64,000 bases of DNA from the NCBI RefSeq assembly GCF_003626595.1, contig NZ_RBAK01000007.1:310001-374000 (forward strand), read 5' to 3'. The stretch comes from Micromonospora endolithica. Its GTDB lineage: Bacteria; Actinomycetota; Actinomycetes; Mycobacteriales; Micromonosporaceae. A program made the translations under genes and the position numbers. Below are positions 24,420 through 32,955 of the stretch, piece after piece (within the stretch, counting starts at the first letter, position 1; each line of letters begins with the position of its first letter). The notes under the pieces were generated by a model. The model was not told the DNA's origin. It searched no databases and was given only the letters and a program-made list of their open reading frames with translations.

Positions 24420-25370
24420 ATGGGTAAGAAGGTCACTGTCGTCGGGGCCGGTTTCTACGGCTCCACCACCGCACAGCGCCTGGCCGAGTACGACGTCTTC
24501 GACACCGTTGTGATCACCGACATCGTGGAGGGCAAGCCCGCCGGTCTCGCCCTGGACCTCAACCAGTCCCGCGCGATCGAGGGCTTCGAGACCAAGGTCG
24601 TCGGCGTCACCACCGGCCCGAACGGCGAGGGGTACGAGGCCATCGAGGGCTCGGACGTCGTCGTCATCACCGCCGGTCTGCCCCGCAAGCCGGGCATGAG
24701 CCGGATGGACCTGCTGGAGACCAACGCCAAGATCGTGCGCCAGGTCGCCGAGAACGTCGCGAAGTACGCCCCGAACGCCGTCGTGATCGTCGTGTCCAAC
24801 CCGCTGGACGAGATGACCGCGCTGGCCCAGCTCGCCACCCAGTTCCCCAAGAACCGGGTGCTCGGCCAGGCCGGCATGCTGGACACCGCGCGGTTCAGCA
24901 ACTTCGTCGCCGAGGCGCTGAACGTACCGGTGAAGTCGGTGCGGACCCTGACCCTCGGCTCACACGGCGACACGATGGTCCCGGTGCCCTCGCAGAGCAC
25001 GGTCAACGGCAAGCCGCTGCGTGACGCGATGCCGGCCGCGCAGATCGAGGAACTGGTCGTCAAGACCCGCAATGGTGGCGCCGAGGTCGTCGCGCTGCTC
25101 AAGACCGGGTCGGCGTACTACGCCCCGTCGGCCGCCGCCGCCCGGATGGCCAAGGCCGTGGCCGAGGACTCCGGCGACGTCATGCCGGTCTGCGCCTGGG
25201 TCGACGGTGAGTACGGCATCTCCGGCGTCTACCTCGGCGTGGAGGCCCAGATCGGCGCCGAAGGTGTCAAGCGGGTCGTCGAGACCGACCTGGACGCCGA
25301 CGAACTGGCCAGCCTGAAGGAGGCCGCCGAGGCCGTCCGCGCCAAGCAGGCCGACGTCGCCAGCATGTGA
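24420..25370 (+). CDS. mdh: Malate dehydrogenase, LDH-like (type 3)
   Basis: Oxidises malate to oxaloacetate with NAD. The Rossmann start KKVTVVGAGFYGSTTAQRLAE is followed by an Asp (TDIVEG) that favours NAD. The substrate-specificity loop GLPRKPGMSRMDLL has the malate-binding arginines, and SNPLDEMT and the catalytic GSHGDTMVP are intact. At 316 aa it belongs to the lactate-dehydrogenase-like MDH group and not the 330-residue cytosolic type of many actinobacteria. The RBS GGGAGTG precedes ATG 24420. A strong terminator follows the gene. With icd and sucCD it adds to the citric acid cycle genes in the window. Confidence 0.95.
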   Translation: MGKKVTVVGAGFYGSTTAQRLAEYDVFDTVVITDIVEGKPAGLALDLNQSRAIEGFETKVVGVTTGPNGEGYEAIEGSDVVVITAGLPRKPGMSRMDLLETNAKIVRQVAENVAKYAPNAVVIVVSNPLDEMTALAQLATQFPKNRVLGQAGMLDTARFSNFVAEALNVPVKSVRTLTLGSHGDTMVPVPSQSTVNGKPLRDAMPAAQIEELVVKTRNGGAEVVALLKTGSAYYAPSAAAARMAKAVAEDSGDVMPVCAWVDGEYGISGVYLGVEAQIGAEGVKRVVETDLDADELASLKEAAEAVRAKQADVASM

Positions 25371-25387
25371 CGCTTCAGCACCACCCC

Positions 25388-25421
25388 GAAGGGCCCGCCG
25401 GCAACAGCCGGCGGGCCCTTC
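25388..25421 (+). terminator. Hairpin terminator of mdh
   Basis: A perfect 15-bp stem (GAAGGGCCCGCCGGC / GCCGGCGGGCCCTTC) with an AACA loop, 18 bp after the stop. Between here and icd (25999) the only other structure I see is the long palindrome at 25593. Confidence 0.9.
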
Positions 25422-25592
25422 GCCGCTCCCACCCGCCGTCCCCCGGGACTGGACCCCGTGGCTGGTCTCCGTGGTCGCGTCGATCAAGAAGTTCGCGTCA
25501 CCCCGCCCGCGATTCCTGACGCAAGCTCCTTGGTCAACAACAAGGCGGAGCGGGGGTCGGGGCCCGCCCGCCGCGCCGGCGTGAGCCGAGGC

Positions 25593-25658
25593 GGCGCAAG
25601 TTCGGGGAAAGTGCTGCATCAGGAGCGACGGAAGCAGCACCTTCCCCGAACTTGCGCC
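25593..25658. repeat. 25-bp inverted repeat (REP/MITE-like palindrome)
   Basis: Arms at 25593-25617 and 25634-25658 match at 24 of 25 positions around a 16-nt loop. The arm begins GGCGCAAGTTCGGGGAAAG. It is much too long for a simple terminator, has no T-run and lies in the middle of the mdh-icd gap, over 200 bp from either gene. It looks like a small palindromic mobile element, but only one copy is present in this window. Confidence 0.75.
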
Positions 25659-25947
25659 GATCCAGGGGCGGGGCGGCGGGCGGGCAGCGGACGTACGGCT
25701 GGGGGTGAGGGTTGTCTCGCCGTCGAGTTCCGCAGGAGGGGCGCCGGTGACCGGTGGCAGCCGTGGCGTGCGGAAACGCCTCGGAGTGAGGCGGTAAGAA
25801 GGGGCTCTCCCCGCCGGTGCGGGCGGTCACCGTGATAGACCCGAGGGTGCGGCTCGGTGGTATCGGCCGAGGATTGCAGGGAATCCTCTGCCGTGCAGCC
25901 GGGTTCGCCGGTCGGTCGAGGCCGGCTGGGGGCTGCCGGCCCATTTC

Positions 25948-25963
25948 CAGTACGCTCGTACTG
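25948..25963 (+). promoter_or_regulatory. Small inverted repeat in the icd promoter region
   Basis: CAGTAC-GCTC-GTACTG lies 36 nt before the icd ATG and contains a TACGCT hexamer usable as a -10 box. It may be an operator. Evidence is the symmetry only. Confidence 0.35.
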
Positions 25964-25998
25964 CTTGAGCACGTGTCCCCCGAGAGGAGCGCCGGTCG

Positions 25999-27216
25999 AT
26001 GGCGAAGATCAAGGTAAACAACCCGGTCGTGGAGCTCGACGGCGACGAGATGACCCGGATCATCTGGAAGCAGATCCGTGAGCAGTTGATCCTGCCCTAC
26101 CTCGACGTCGACCTGCACTACTACGACCTTTCGATCCAGTACCGCGACGAGACCGACGACCAGGTCACCGTCGACGCCGCCAACGCCATCAAGGAGCACG
26201 GCGTCGGCGTCAAGTGCGCCACCATCACTCCGGACGAGGCCCGGGTCGAGGAGTTCGGCCTGAAGAAGATGTGGCGGTCGCCGAACGGCACCATCCGCAA
26301 CATCCTCGGCGGCGTCGTCTTCCGCGAGCCGATCATCATGTCCAACGTCCCGCGGCTGGTGCCGGGCTGGACCAAGCCGATCATCATCGGCCGGCACGCC
26401 CACGGCGACCAGTACAAGGCCACCGACTTCGTGGTCCCCGGGCCGGGCAAGGTGACCGTCACCTACACCCCCGCCGACGGCGGCGCCCCGATGGAGATGG
26501 AGGTCGCCAACTTCACCGGCGGCGGCATCGCCATGGGCATGTACAACTTCGACGAGTCGATTCGGGACTTCGCCCGGGCCTCGTTCCGGTACGGCCTGGA
26601 CCGCAACTACCCGGTCTACCTGTCGACCAAGAACACCATCCTCAAGGCGTACGACGGCCGCTTCAAGGACATCTTCGCCGAGGTGTTCGAGAACGAGTTC
26701 AAGGCCGAGTTCGACGCCGCCGGCATCACCTACGAGCACCGGCTGATCGACGACATGGTCGCCGCCGCGCTCAAGTGGGAGGGTGGCTACGTCTGGGCCT
26801 GCAAGAACTACGACGGCGACGTGCAGTCCGACACCGTCGCGCAGGGCTTCGGCTCGCTCGGCCTGATGACCTCGGTCCTGCTCTCCCCGGACGGCCGCAC
26901 CGTCGAGGCCGAGGCCGCGCACGGCACGGTCACCCGGCACTACCGGCAGTACCAGAAGGGCGAGAAGACCTCGACCAACCCGATCGCGTCGATCTACGCC
27001 TGGACCCGGGGCCTGGCCCACCGGGGCAAGCTGGACGGCACCCCGGCGGTCACCGAGTTCGCCAACACCCTGGAGCAGGTCATCGTCGACACCGTCGAGG
27101 GCGGCCAGATGACCAAGGACCTCGCGCTGCTCATCTCGCGCGACGCCCCGTGGCTGACCACCGACGAGTTCATGAACGCGCTCGACGAGAACCTGGCCCG
27201 CCGGCTCGCCGGCTGA
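25999..27216 (+). CDS. icd: NADP-dependent isocitrate dehydrogenase, eukaryote-like type
   Basis: Converts isocitrate to 2-oxoglutarate with NADP. The 405 aa sequence belongs to the dimeric eukaryote-like subfamily: VVELDGDEMTRIIWKQIRE, KCATITPDEARVEEFGLKKMWRSPNGTIRN with the substrate-binding Ser and Arg, HAHGDQYKATDF, RLIDDMVAAALK with metal-binding Asp residues, and EAAHGTVTRHYR for NADP. Mycobacterial Icd1 is of this type. RBS GAGAGGAG is well placed before ATG 25999. A hairpin follows at 27250. Confidence 0.97.
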   Translation: MAKIKVNNPVVELDGDEMTRIIWKQIREQLILPYLDVDLHYYDLSIQYRDETDDQVTVDAANAIKEHGVGVKCATITPDEARVEEFGLKKMWRSPNGTIRNILGGVVFREPIIMSNVPRLVPGWTKPIIIGRHAHGDQYKATDFVVPGPGKVTVTYTPADGGAPMEMEVANFTGGGIAMGMYNFDESIRDFARASFRYGLDRNYPVYLSTKNTILKAYDGRFKDIFAEVFENEFKAEFDAAGITYEHRLIDDMVAAALKWEGGYVWACKNYDGDVQSDTVAQGFGSLGLMTSVLLSPDGRTVEAEAAHGTVTRHYRQYQKGEKTSTNPIASIYAWTRGLAHRGKLDGTPAVTEFANTLEQVIVDTVEGGQMTKDLALLISRDAPWLTTDEFMNALDENLARRLAG

Positions 27217-27249
27217 GCCATCGCCGCCGCCCACGAGGGCGACGTCTCC

Positions 27250-27279
27250 GGAGCCCGCCGGCACCCGCCGGCGGGCTCC
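27250..27279 (+). terminator. Hairpin terminator of icd
   Basis: A perfect 13-bp stem (GGAGCCCGCCGGC / GCCGGCGGGCTCC) with loop ACCC, about 35 bp after the stop. From 27280 to 27592 I see no gene that I can support, only GC-rich sequence without start signals. Confidence 0.85.
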
Positions 27280-27592
27280 CGCGCGTACCGGCGTGGGTTC
27301 TGCCGTCGCGGGCCTGACGGTCCGGGCGGACCCGGCGGCGTGTCGGGCGGAACACGCGGTACGGCGTCACCGCTCTCGGCGCGCCTCGTTGACCTGGGTG
27401 GACGAGATGCCAGTCGCGTCCAGGAAGGTTGACTCGGGTCGCCCCGCGAGCCGCGTGCCGATCGGCCAGCCTTCCCGGCTGTCGTGCACAGCCAGCCGTC
27501 CCTTCCCTGCGGGGGGCCCTGTCCCGGGCCCCCCGCGCCCTGTTCACCCACCCGGTCCCGCGCCGCCGTGCCGGCGCGCACCGGGAGGTGGT

Positions 27593-27645
27593 GTTAAAAG
27601 GGGGCCCTTCCTCTACCGGAGGCGTTAGGAAGGGGCCCTTCCTTT
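27593..27645. repeat. Paired AAGGGGCCCTT palindrome element, copy D
   Basis: Units GTTAAAAGGGGGCCCTTCCT and GTTAGGAAGGGGCCCTTCCTT, separated by CTACCGGAGGC. It abuts the galT stop codon between convergent icd and galT. Confidence 0.85.
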
Positions 27646-28721
27646 CACGCGGCGCGGAGGAGTTCGGCGGCGCGCTCGGGGGCTACGTCGTTGATGAAGA
27701 CGCCCATCCCCGACTCGGAGCCGGCCAGGTACTTCAGCTTGTCCTTCGCCCGGCGGATGCTGAACAGTTGAAGGTGCAGGTGCCCCAGCTCACGGTCGAT
27801 CCGCAGCGGGGCCTGGTGCCAGGCCGAGATGTACGGCATCGGCAGGTCGAACAGCCCGTCGAAGCGGCGCAGCAGGTCCAGGTAGAGCGGGCCGAACGCG
27901 TCCCGCTCGGCGTCGTCCAGCGCGGGGATGTCCGGTACCGGCCGGTGCGGCGCGATGTGCACCTCGAAGGGCCAGCGGGCGGCGGCCGGGACGTACGCCG
28001 TCCAGTGCTCGTTGGCGGCGACCACGCGCTCGCCGGCGGCGCGTTCGGCGGCGAGGACGTCCGCGTAGAGGTTGCGACCGCCGGTGCGTTCGGCGTGCCG
28101 GCGTGCCGCGGTCAGCAGCGACCGGGTGCGCGGGGTGACGAAGGGGTACGCGTAGATCTGCCCGTGCGGGTGGTGCAGGGTCACGCCGATCTCGACGCCC
28201 CGGTTCTCGAAGCAGAAGACCTGCTCGACACCGGGCAGCTCGGCCAGGGCGAGGGTCCGGTCGGCGAGCGCGTCCAGCACGGTGCGGACCCGGTGCGGCG
28301 GCAGGCTGCCGAAGGACGCGTGGTGGTCGTCGGTGAAGCAGACCACCTCGCACCGCCCCTGACCGGGCCGGACCGGTGTGAACGGGGTGATCTCGGCGGG
28401 TTCCTCGGCGATCCGCCCGCTGAACGACGGGAAGCGGTTCTCGAAGACGACCACGTCGTAGTCGGGTGCCGGGATCTCGCTGAGCCGGTCACCCCGCGAG
28501 GGGCAGAGCGGGCACTGGTCGGCCGGGGGGAGGAAGATCCGGGTCTGCCGGTGCACGGCGACCGCCACCCACTCGTCGGTCAGCGGGTCGTACCGCAGTT
28601 GCGACGCCGGCGGGGGCGGTGGCAGGTCACGGCGGTCGCGCTGGTCGCGGACCGCGTCGTCGCGCTCGTCGAAATAGATCAGTTCGCGGCCGTCGGCCAG
28701 GTCGATCGCGGTGCGCTTCAC
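27645..28721 (-). CDS. galT: Galactose-1-phosphate uridylyltransferase
   Basis: Exchanges UMP between UDP-glucose and galactose-1-phosphate in the Leloir pathway. The nucleotidyl-accepting His is in HPHGQ (residues 184-188). The zinc pair CPLC is at 70-73, and FENRFPSFSGR and a second His-rich motif, ELGHLHLQLFSIRRAKDKLKYLAGSE, are present. From GTG 28721 it has 358 aa. The start overlaps the stop of the DeoR regulator upstream, so the two form an operon. galK and galE are not in the window. Confidence 0.95.
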   Translation of the reverse strand: MKRTAIDLADGRELIYFDERDDAVRDQRDRRDLPPPPPASQLRYDPLTDEWVAVAVHRQTRIFLPPADQCPLCPSRGDRLSEIPAPDYDVVVFENRFPSFSGRIAEEPAEITPFTPVRPGQGRCEVVCFTDDHHASFGSLPPHRVRTVLDALADRTLALAELPGVEQVFCFENRGVEIGVTLHHPHGQIYAYPFVTPRTRSLLTAARRHAERTGGRNLYADVLAAERAAGERVVAANEHWTAYVPAAARWPFEVHIAPHRPVPDIPALDDAERDAFGPLYLDLLRRFDGLFDLPMPYISAWHQAPLRIDRELGHLHLQLFSIRRAKDKLKYLAGSESGMGVFINDVAPERAAELLRAA

Positions 28722-29536
28722 TCCGCCACCCCTTCGTTCGTCGGCGTGGCCCGTCCCGCGCCCGTACCGGTCACGATCATCAGTTCGCCCACCTGCTCGT
28801 CGAGTACCCGCCGGGCGGCGGCGGACAACCGGTCGTCGGTGACCAGGACGTGGGCGGCGGCGAGTTCGACGATGGAGGAGATGCCGACGGTGCCCCACTT
28901 CGTGTGGTCGGCCAGCACGACCAGCCGATCCGCGGCGTCCACCAAGGCCCGGTCGGTCTCCGCCTCCATCAGGTTCGGTGTGGTGAACCCGGCCCGCTCG
29001 GTGATCCCGTGCACGCCGAGGAAGAGCAGGTCCAGGTGCAGCGACCGGATCGCGCCCACGGCCAGCGGGCCGACCAGGGCGTCCGAGGGCGTACGGACGC
29101 CGCCGGTCAGCACGACCGTCTGGTCCGGCCGGCCGGCGGAGTGCAGGATCTCGGCGACCGGCAGGGAGTTGGTCACCACGGTCAGGCCGGGCACGTCCAC
29201 CAGCCGGCGGGCCAGCTCGGCGGTGGTGGTGCCGGCGGAGAGGGCGATCGCGGCGCCGGGCCGGACCAGCTCGGCGGCGCGGCCGGCGATGGCCGCCTTC
29301 TCGGCGAGCTGGCGGACGGATTTCGCCCGGAAGCCCGGTTCGTCGGTCGAGCCCGGCCCGGCCGTCGTCGCGCCGCCGTGCACCTTGGCGAGCAGTCCCC
29401 GCTCGTGCAGCACGTCCAGGTCTCGCCGGATGGTCATGTCGGACACGCCGAACTCGGTGGCCAGCTCGGTCACGCGTACGCCACCGGTGGCCCGGACCCG
29501 GTCCAGGATGGCGGCCTGCCGTTGCTGCGCGAGCAC
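28718..29536 (-). CDS. DeoR-family transcriptional regulator of galT
   Basis: Sugar-phosphate-responsive repressor. The N-terminal winged helix has the DeoR signature VRVTELATEFGVSDMTIRRDLDVLHERGLLAKVHGGA. The C-terminal sensor domain resembles phosphosugar isomerases (AIALSAGTTTAELAR, FLGVHGITERAGFTTPN). I set the start at GTG 29536 because the helix-turn-helix then begins at the usual distance and GGAG lies 9 nt upstream; starts up to 29590 are open. Its gene overlaps galT, so it probably represses its own operon through the palindrome at 29582-29603. Confidence 0.88.
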   Translation of the reverse strand: MLAQQRQAAILDRVRATGGVRVTELATEFGVSDMTIRRDLDVLHERGLLAKVHGGATTAGPGSTDEPGFRAKSVRQLAEKAAIAGRAAELVRPGAAIALSAGTTTAELARRLVDVPGLTVVTNSLPVAEILHSAGRPDQTVVLTGGVRTPSDALVGPLAVGAIRSLHLDLLFLGVHGITERAGFTTPNLMEAETDRALVDAADRLVVLADHTKWGTVGISSIVELAAAHVLVTDDRLSAAARRVLDEQVGELMIVTGTGAGRATPTNEGVAE

Positions 29537-29581
29537 CCGGTGCACCTCCGCCTCTTGCCACGCACTCTCACGCGGTCGAAC

Positions 29582-29603
29582 GTGTTCCAACAGATATGAA
29601 CAC
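29582..29603 (-). promoter_or_regulatory. Probable DeoR operator
   Basis: GTGTTC-N10-GAACAC, an inverted repeat of 6-bp arms, overlaps a possible -10 (TAGTGT on the minus strand, with TTTCGC 17 nt further upstream). Binding there would block transcription of the regulator-galT operon. Inferred from symmetry and position. Confidence 0.5.
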
Positions 29604-29643
29604 TAGCGCGCGTGCGAGAGCGGCGAAAGGCGAGGGGGCGGCC

Positions 29644-31173
29644 TCAGACGGTCGGCAGTCGGGGCTCCACCCAACCGGTCTCGGTCAGGTGGTGCAGCAC
29701 CGCCTGCACCGCCTCGTCCACCGGCAGGTCGGTGGTGTCGAGCACCAGGTCGGCGTCGGTCGGCTCCTCGTAGGGATCGTCGATGCCGGTCATCCCGGTG
29801 AGCAGGCCGGCGCGGGCCCGCGCGTAGAGGCCCTTGCGGTCCCGCTGCTCGCAGACCTCCAACGGGGTCGCGACGTGCACCAGCAGGAAACCCGCCCCGG
29901 CGGCCAGCGCCATCTCCCGGGCGGTCGCCCGGGCCTGGGCGTACGGGGCGATCGGGCAGCAGATCGCCACCCCCCGGTGCCGGGCGATCTCGGCGCCCAC
30001 CCACCCGATCCGCCGTACGTTCAGGTCCCGGTCGGCCTTGCTGAACCCCAGCCCGGCGGAGAGTTCCCGGCGCACCACGTCGCCGTCGAGCAACGTCACC
30101 GAACGCTCGCCCTGTTCCCGCAGGACGTCGGCGAGCCCCCGGGCGACGGTCGACTTGCCGGAGCCGGAGAGACCGGTGAAGAAGACGACCAGGCCCCGGT
30201 ACCGCCGGGGCGGCCGGGCCCGGACCAGTTCCTTCGCCACCGCCGGCGGCGTGTGCCACTCGGGGAGCGGGAATCCACGATCCAACAGGTCGTCGATCTC
30301 CGCCTGGCTCAGCGCCAACCGCCGGTTGCGGGGCGGAATGTCCTCCCGCCAGCGCCACTGCCCGTCCCGGCTGTCGTACGCCAGTTCCCGGGGCACCAGC
30401 ACCCGCAGCCCGGCGCCGGAGAGCATGTCGCCGGTGGAGAGCAGGTGGGTGACGCCGTACGCGGCGGACACCCGTGCCCGCAGCAGCGCGTCGCTGATCT
30501 CCTCCCGGCGGCGGGACAGCGGCACGGCCACGATGGTGGCCGGCGGCATCCGGTCCCGCGCGGCGAAGACGCTGCGGACCAGGGACTCCGGCGGCATCCC
30601 GCCGCCCCCGTCCTCACCGATCGGGATCAGCACCAGCAGATGGGCCGCCAGGGTACGGGCGGCGTGCGCGATCTGCGCGAGTTGCGGCCGGTGCAGCGGC
30701 CGGTCGGCGATCACGCCGAGCACCCGGCCGGGCGGCAGCAGCCCGCGGATCTCCTCGGGGGTACGGCGCAGCCGCTGGAACGGGCCGTGACCCCCGTCGC
30801 CCAGCCGGCGCACCGGCCCGCCGAGCCCGGCCACCCCGTCCCGGACCGGCCACGCGTCGGTGACCTCGAGCGCGGCCACCGGCGCGCCCTCGGCGTCGGT
30901 GAGCACCAGCGCGCGGCGCGCCGCGTCCTGCGGATCGAGGCTCTGGGCCAGTGCCGTCGGCACCTGGAGGGTCACCGGAACCGGCCACGGCGCGCCGTCG
31001 GCGAGCCGGCCCCGCCGGCTCACCGAGACCAGGTCGGCGCGCGTCATGAAGCCGGCCAGCGGGGCGTACGCCCCGGTCAGCAACAACTCCAGGTCGGCCA
31101 GTTCACCCGGGCGCGGCACGTACGCCGGCGCGTCCCGAAGCACCTCGTCGGGCAGCACCCACCCGTTGCTCAT
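29644..31173 (-). CDS. ATP-sulfurylase-like/adenylylsulfate kinase fusion protein
   Basis: 509 aa in two parts. The C-terminal APS kinase domain (from about residue 330) is intact: P-loop GLSGSGKST, DGDVVRRELSAGLGFSKADRDLN, and the CPIAPYA and GLYARARAG segments, so it should make PAPS from APS. The N-terminal half resembles ATP sulfurylase overall, but its catalytic QxRN-HxxH block reads ADRPLHRPQ, missing the Gln, Asn and second His, so sulfurylase activity is doubtful. ATG 31173 is chosen because the reading from 31203 has no start signal. The gene is alone; cysDN-type genes are not nearby. Confidence 0.85.
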   Translation of the reverse strand: MSNGWVLPDEVLRDAPAYVPRPGELADLELLLTGAYAPLAGFMTRADLVSVSRRGRLADGAPWPVPVTLQVPTALAQSLDPQDAARRALVLTDAEGAPVAALEVTDAWPVRDGVAGLGGPVRRLGDGGHGPFQRLRRTPEEIRGLLPPGRVLGVIADRPLHRPQLAQIAHAARTLAAHLLVLIPIGEDGGGGMPPESLVRSVFAARDRMPPATIVAVPLSRRREEISDALLRARVSAAYGVTHLLSTGDMLSGAGLRVLVPRELAYDSRDGQWRWREDIPPRNRRLALSQAEIDDLLDRGFPLPEWHTPPAVAKELVRARPPRRYRGLVVFFTGLSGSGKSTVARGLADVLREQGERSVTLLDGDVVRRELSAGLGFSKADRDLNVRRIGWVGAEIARHRGVAICCPIAPYAQARATAREMALAAGAGFLLVHVATPLEVCEQRDRKGLYARARAGLLTGMTGIDDPYEEPTDADLVLDTTDLPVDEAVQAVLHHLTETGWVEPRLPTV

Positions 31174-31319
31174 CTGACCCCCCACACCCGCCGACCGGCA
31201 CACAGTTTCTCAGCCCACCGGGCGATCGGTCGAGTGCCACTCCACCCGGGCGGGGCGCGGTCCGGTGACGGGCACCCCGGACGCCGGGCCAGGGCCGGTC
31301 GGACGGCCGTCGGCCAGGG

Positions 31320-31922
31320 TCAGTCGACGGGGTCCAGCGGGGCGGCCCCGAAGGACACCGCGAACCGCTTGCACCAGATCGAGACGCTGGTCAGGTCGGT
31401 CAGGTCCACGTCCGGCGGGATGGCGTACGTCTGGTCGCCCCGGTTGCCCTTGAGCCGGCCCAGCTCCACCCACCGCCCGTCGTCGAAGACGCGCCAACCC
31501 GCCGTGCCGGGGCGTACCGGCTGGTCGGTCAGCCAGACCCGCAGGTCCGGTCCGTTGGACGTGTCCAGCCCGACCAGTTCCAGGCGGTGCCGCCCGTCCG
31601 GGGTGCGGACGATCCGGGCACCGCCGGAGGTGGCGTGCTCGTGGGTGACGAACCTGCCGTCGCGCACCAGGACCGGCCCGGCGGCGGCCCGGTCGGCCGT
31701 ACTCCCGGCCGTCGGCCTGCGTACCGCCGCGGTGGGGTCCGGACCGGGCGGCGGACCCGTCGGGGCCGGCGCGGCGGTGACCACGGCGGACAGCTCCTCG
31801 TCCACCTCGGTGTCGGTGACCAGCTTCCACGGCTGGAACCACCAGAGCCCCAGGGCACCGCCGAGGACGAGGACCGCGACGGCGGCCCGGACCAGGGGAG
31901 CGCGGAGCAGTCGGACGATCAT
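31320..31922 (-). CDS. Membrane-anchored DM13-domain protein
   Basis: 200 aa. One N-terminal transmembrane helix (AAVAVLVLGGALGLWWF), then a Pro/Ala-rich linker to about residue 85, and a C-terminal DM13 domain with LDTSNGPDLRVWLTD, GRLKGNRGDQTYAIP and SIWCKRFAVSFGAAPL. The single Cys in WCKRF is conserved in DM13 domains, which have been proposed to function in redox or electron transfer. It would lie outside the membrane. No partner gene is apparent; neighbours face other ways. Confidence 0.85.
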   Translation of the reverse strand: MIVRLLRAPLVRAAVAVLVLGGALGLWWFQPWKLVTDTEVDEELSAVVTAAPAPTGPPPGPDPTAAVRRPTAGSTADRAAAGPVLVRDGRFVTHEHATSGGARIVRTPDGRHRLELVGLDTSNGPDLRVWLTDQPVRPGTAGWRVFDDGRWVELGRLKGNRGDQTYAIPPDVDLTDLTSVSIWCKRFAVSFGAAPLDPVD

Positions 31923-32027
31923 GGGACCAGTCTGCCGTCCGAGCCCGCCCGGCGGGATTACCGAAGCCTTACACCCCTAGTGGAGTTATCAGGGGCGAGC
32001 CTGATGGGCCGGGATGCGGGTGTTCCC

Positions 32028-32033
32028 TAGGCT
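32028..32033 (+). promoter_or_regulatory. -10 element of the four-gene ABC operon
   Basis: TAGGCT ends 7 nt before GTG 32041, indicating a leaderless mRNA. No good -35 at 16-18 nt. Confidence 0.5.
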
Positions 32034-32040
32034 GGGTCGC

Positions 32041-32955
32041 GTGACACTCATCGCGACCGAGTCGCTGACCAAGACGTACGGGGGTGGGGTCACCGCGCTG
32101 GCCGACCTGACCGTCGCGGTCGAGCCCGGGATCATCGGTCTGGTCGGCGCGAACGGCGCCGGCAAGTCCACGCTGATCAAGATCCTCCTCGGCCTCCTCG
32201 AACCGACCACCGGGCAGGTGCGGGTCCTCGACCTCGATCCGACGACCCAGTCCGACCAGGTGCGCGCCCGGGTCGGCTACATGCCGGAGCACGACGCGCT
32301 CCCGCCCGACCTGACCGCCGCCGAGCTGGTCACCCACCTGGGGCGGATGAGCGGCCTGCCGCGCACCGTCGCCCGGGAGCGGGCCTCCGAGGCGCTGCGG
32401 CACGTCGGGCTCTACGAGGAGCGGTACCGCCCGGTCGGCGGCTACTCCACCGGCATGAAGCAGCGGGTCAAGCTCGCCCAGGCGCTGGTGCACGACCCGG
32501 ACCTGCTGCTGCTCGACGAGCCGACCAACGGTCTCGACCCGGCCGGCCGGGACGCCATGCTCGCCCTGGTGCACCGGATCGGCACCGAGTTCGGCATCTC
32601 CGTGCTGGTCTGCTCGCACCTGCTCGGCGAGGTGGAGCGGATCTGCGACACGCTCGTCGCGATCGACGGCGGGCGGCTGCTGCGCGCCGACCGCATCTCG
32701 GCGATGACCTCGGCGACCGACATCCTGGCCGTCGAGGTCAGCGAGGGCATCGAGGAGCTGGCCGCGCGGCTCGTCGCGCTGCGGCTGCCGGTCCGTCGGG
32801 ACGGCCGCCTGCTGCTGGTCGAACTGGCCGACGACACCACCTACGACACGATCCTCGGCGCGGTGGCCGAGCTGGACCTGCCGCTGCACCGGCTGGACCA
32901 GCGCCGGCACCGGGTGGCCGAGCTCTTCGCCACGAGGGAGCCCAGCCATGCCTGA
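32041..32955 (+). CDS. ABC transporter ATP-binding protein (first pair)
   Basis: 304 aa ATPase with Walker A GANGAGKST, the signature YSTGMKQRVKLA and Walker B LLLLDEPTNGLDP. The C-terminal 80 residues form the regulatory extension typical of ABC-2 type export ATPases (ABCA/DRA-like). GTG 32041 immediately follows a leaderless -10 box. It overlaps the permease gene by 8 bp. Two ATPase-permease pairs are arranged in series (32041-35498), so they may form one heteromeric exporter or two related ones. Substrate unknown. Confidence 0.92.
   Translation: MTLIATESLTKTYGGGVTALADLTVAVEPGIIGLVGANGAGKSTLIKILLGLLEPTTGQVRVLDLDPTTQSDQVRARVGYMPEHDALPPDLTAAELVTHLGRMSGLPRTVARERASEALRHVGLYEERYRPVGGYSTGMKQRVKLAQALVHDPDLLLLDEPTNGLDPAGRDAMLALVHRIGTEFGISVLVCSHLLGEVERICDTLVAIDGGRLLRADRISAMTSATDILAVEVSEGIEELAARLVALRLPVRRDGRLLLVELADDTTYDTILGAVAELDLPLHRLDQRRHRVAELFATREPSHA

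Noticed and set aside
27280..27592. Possible genes between icd and palindrome copy D
   Set aside because: Open frames on both strands have arginine/proline-rich translations without ribosome binding sites.
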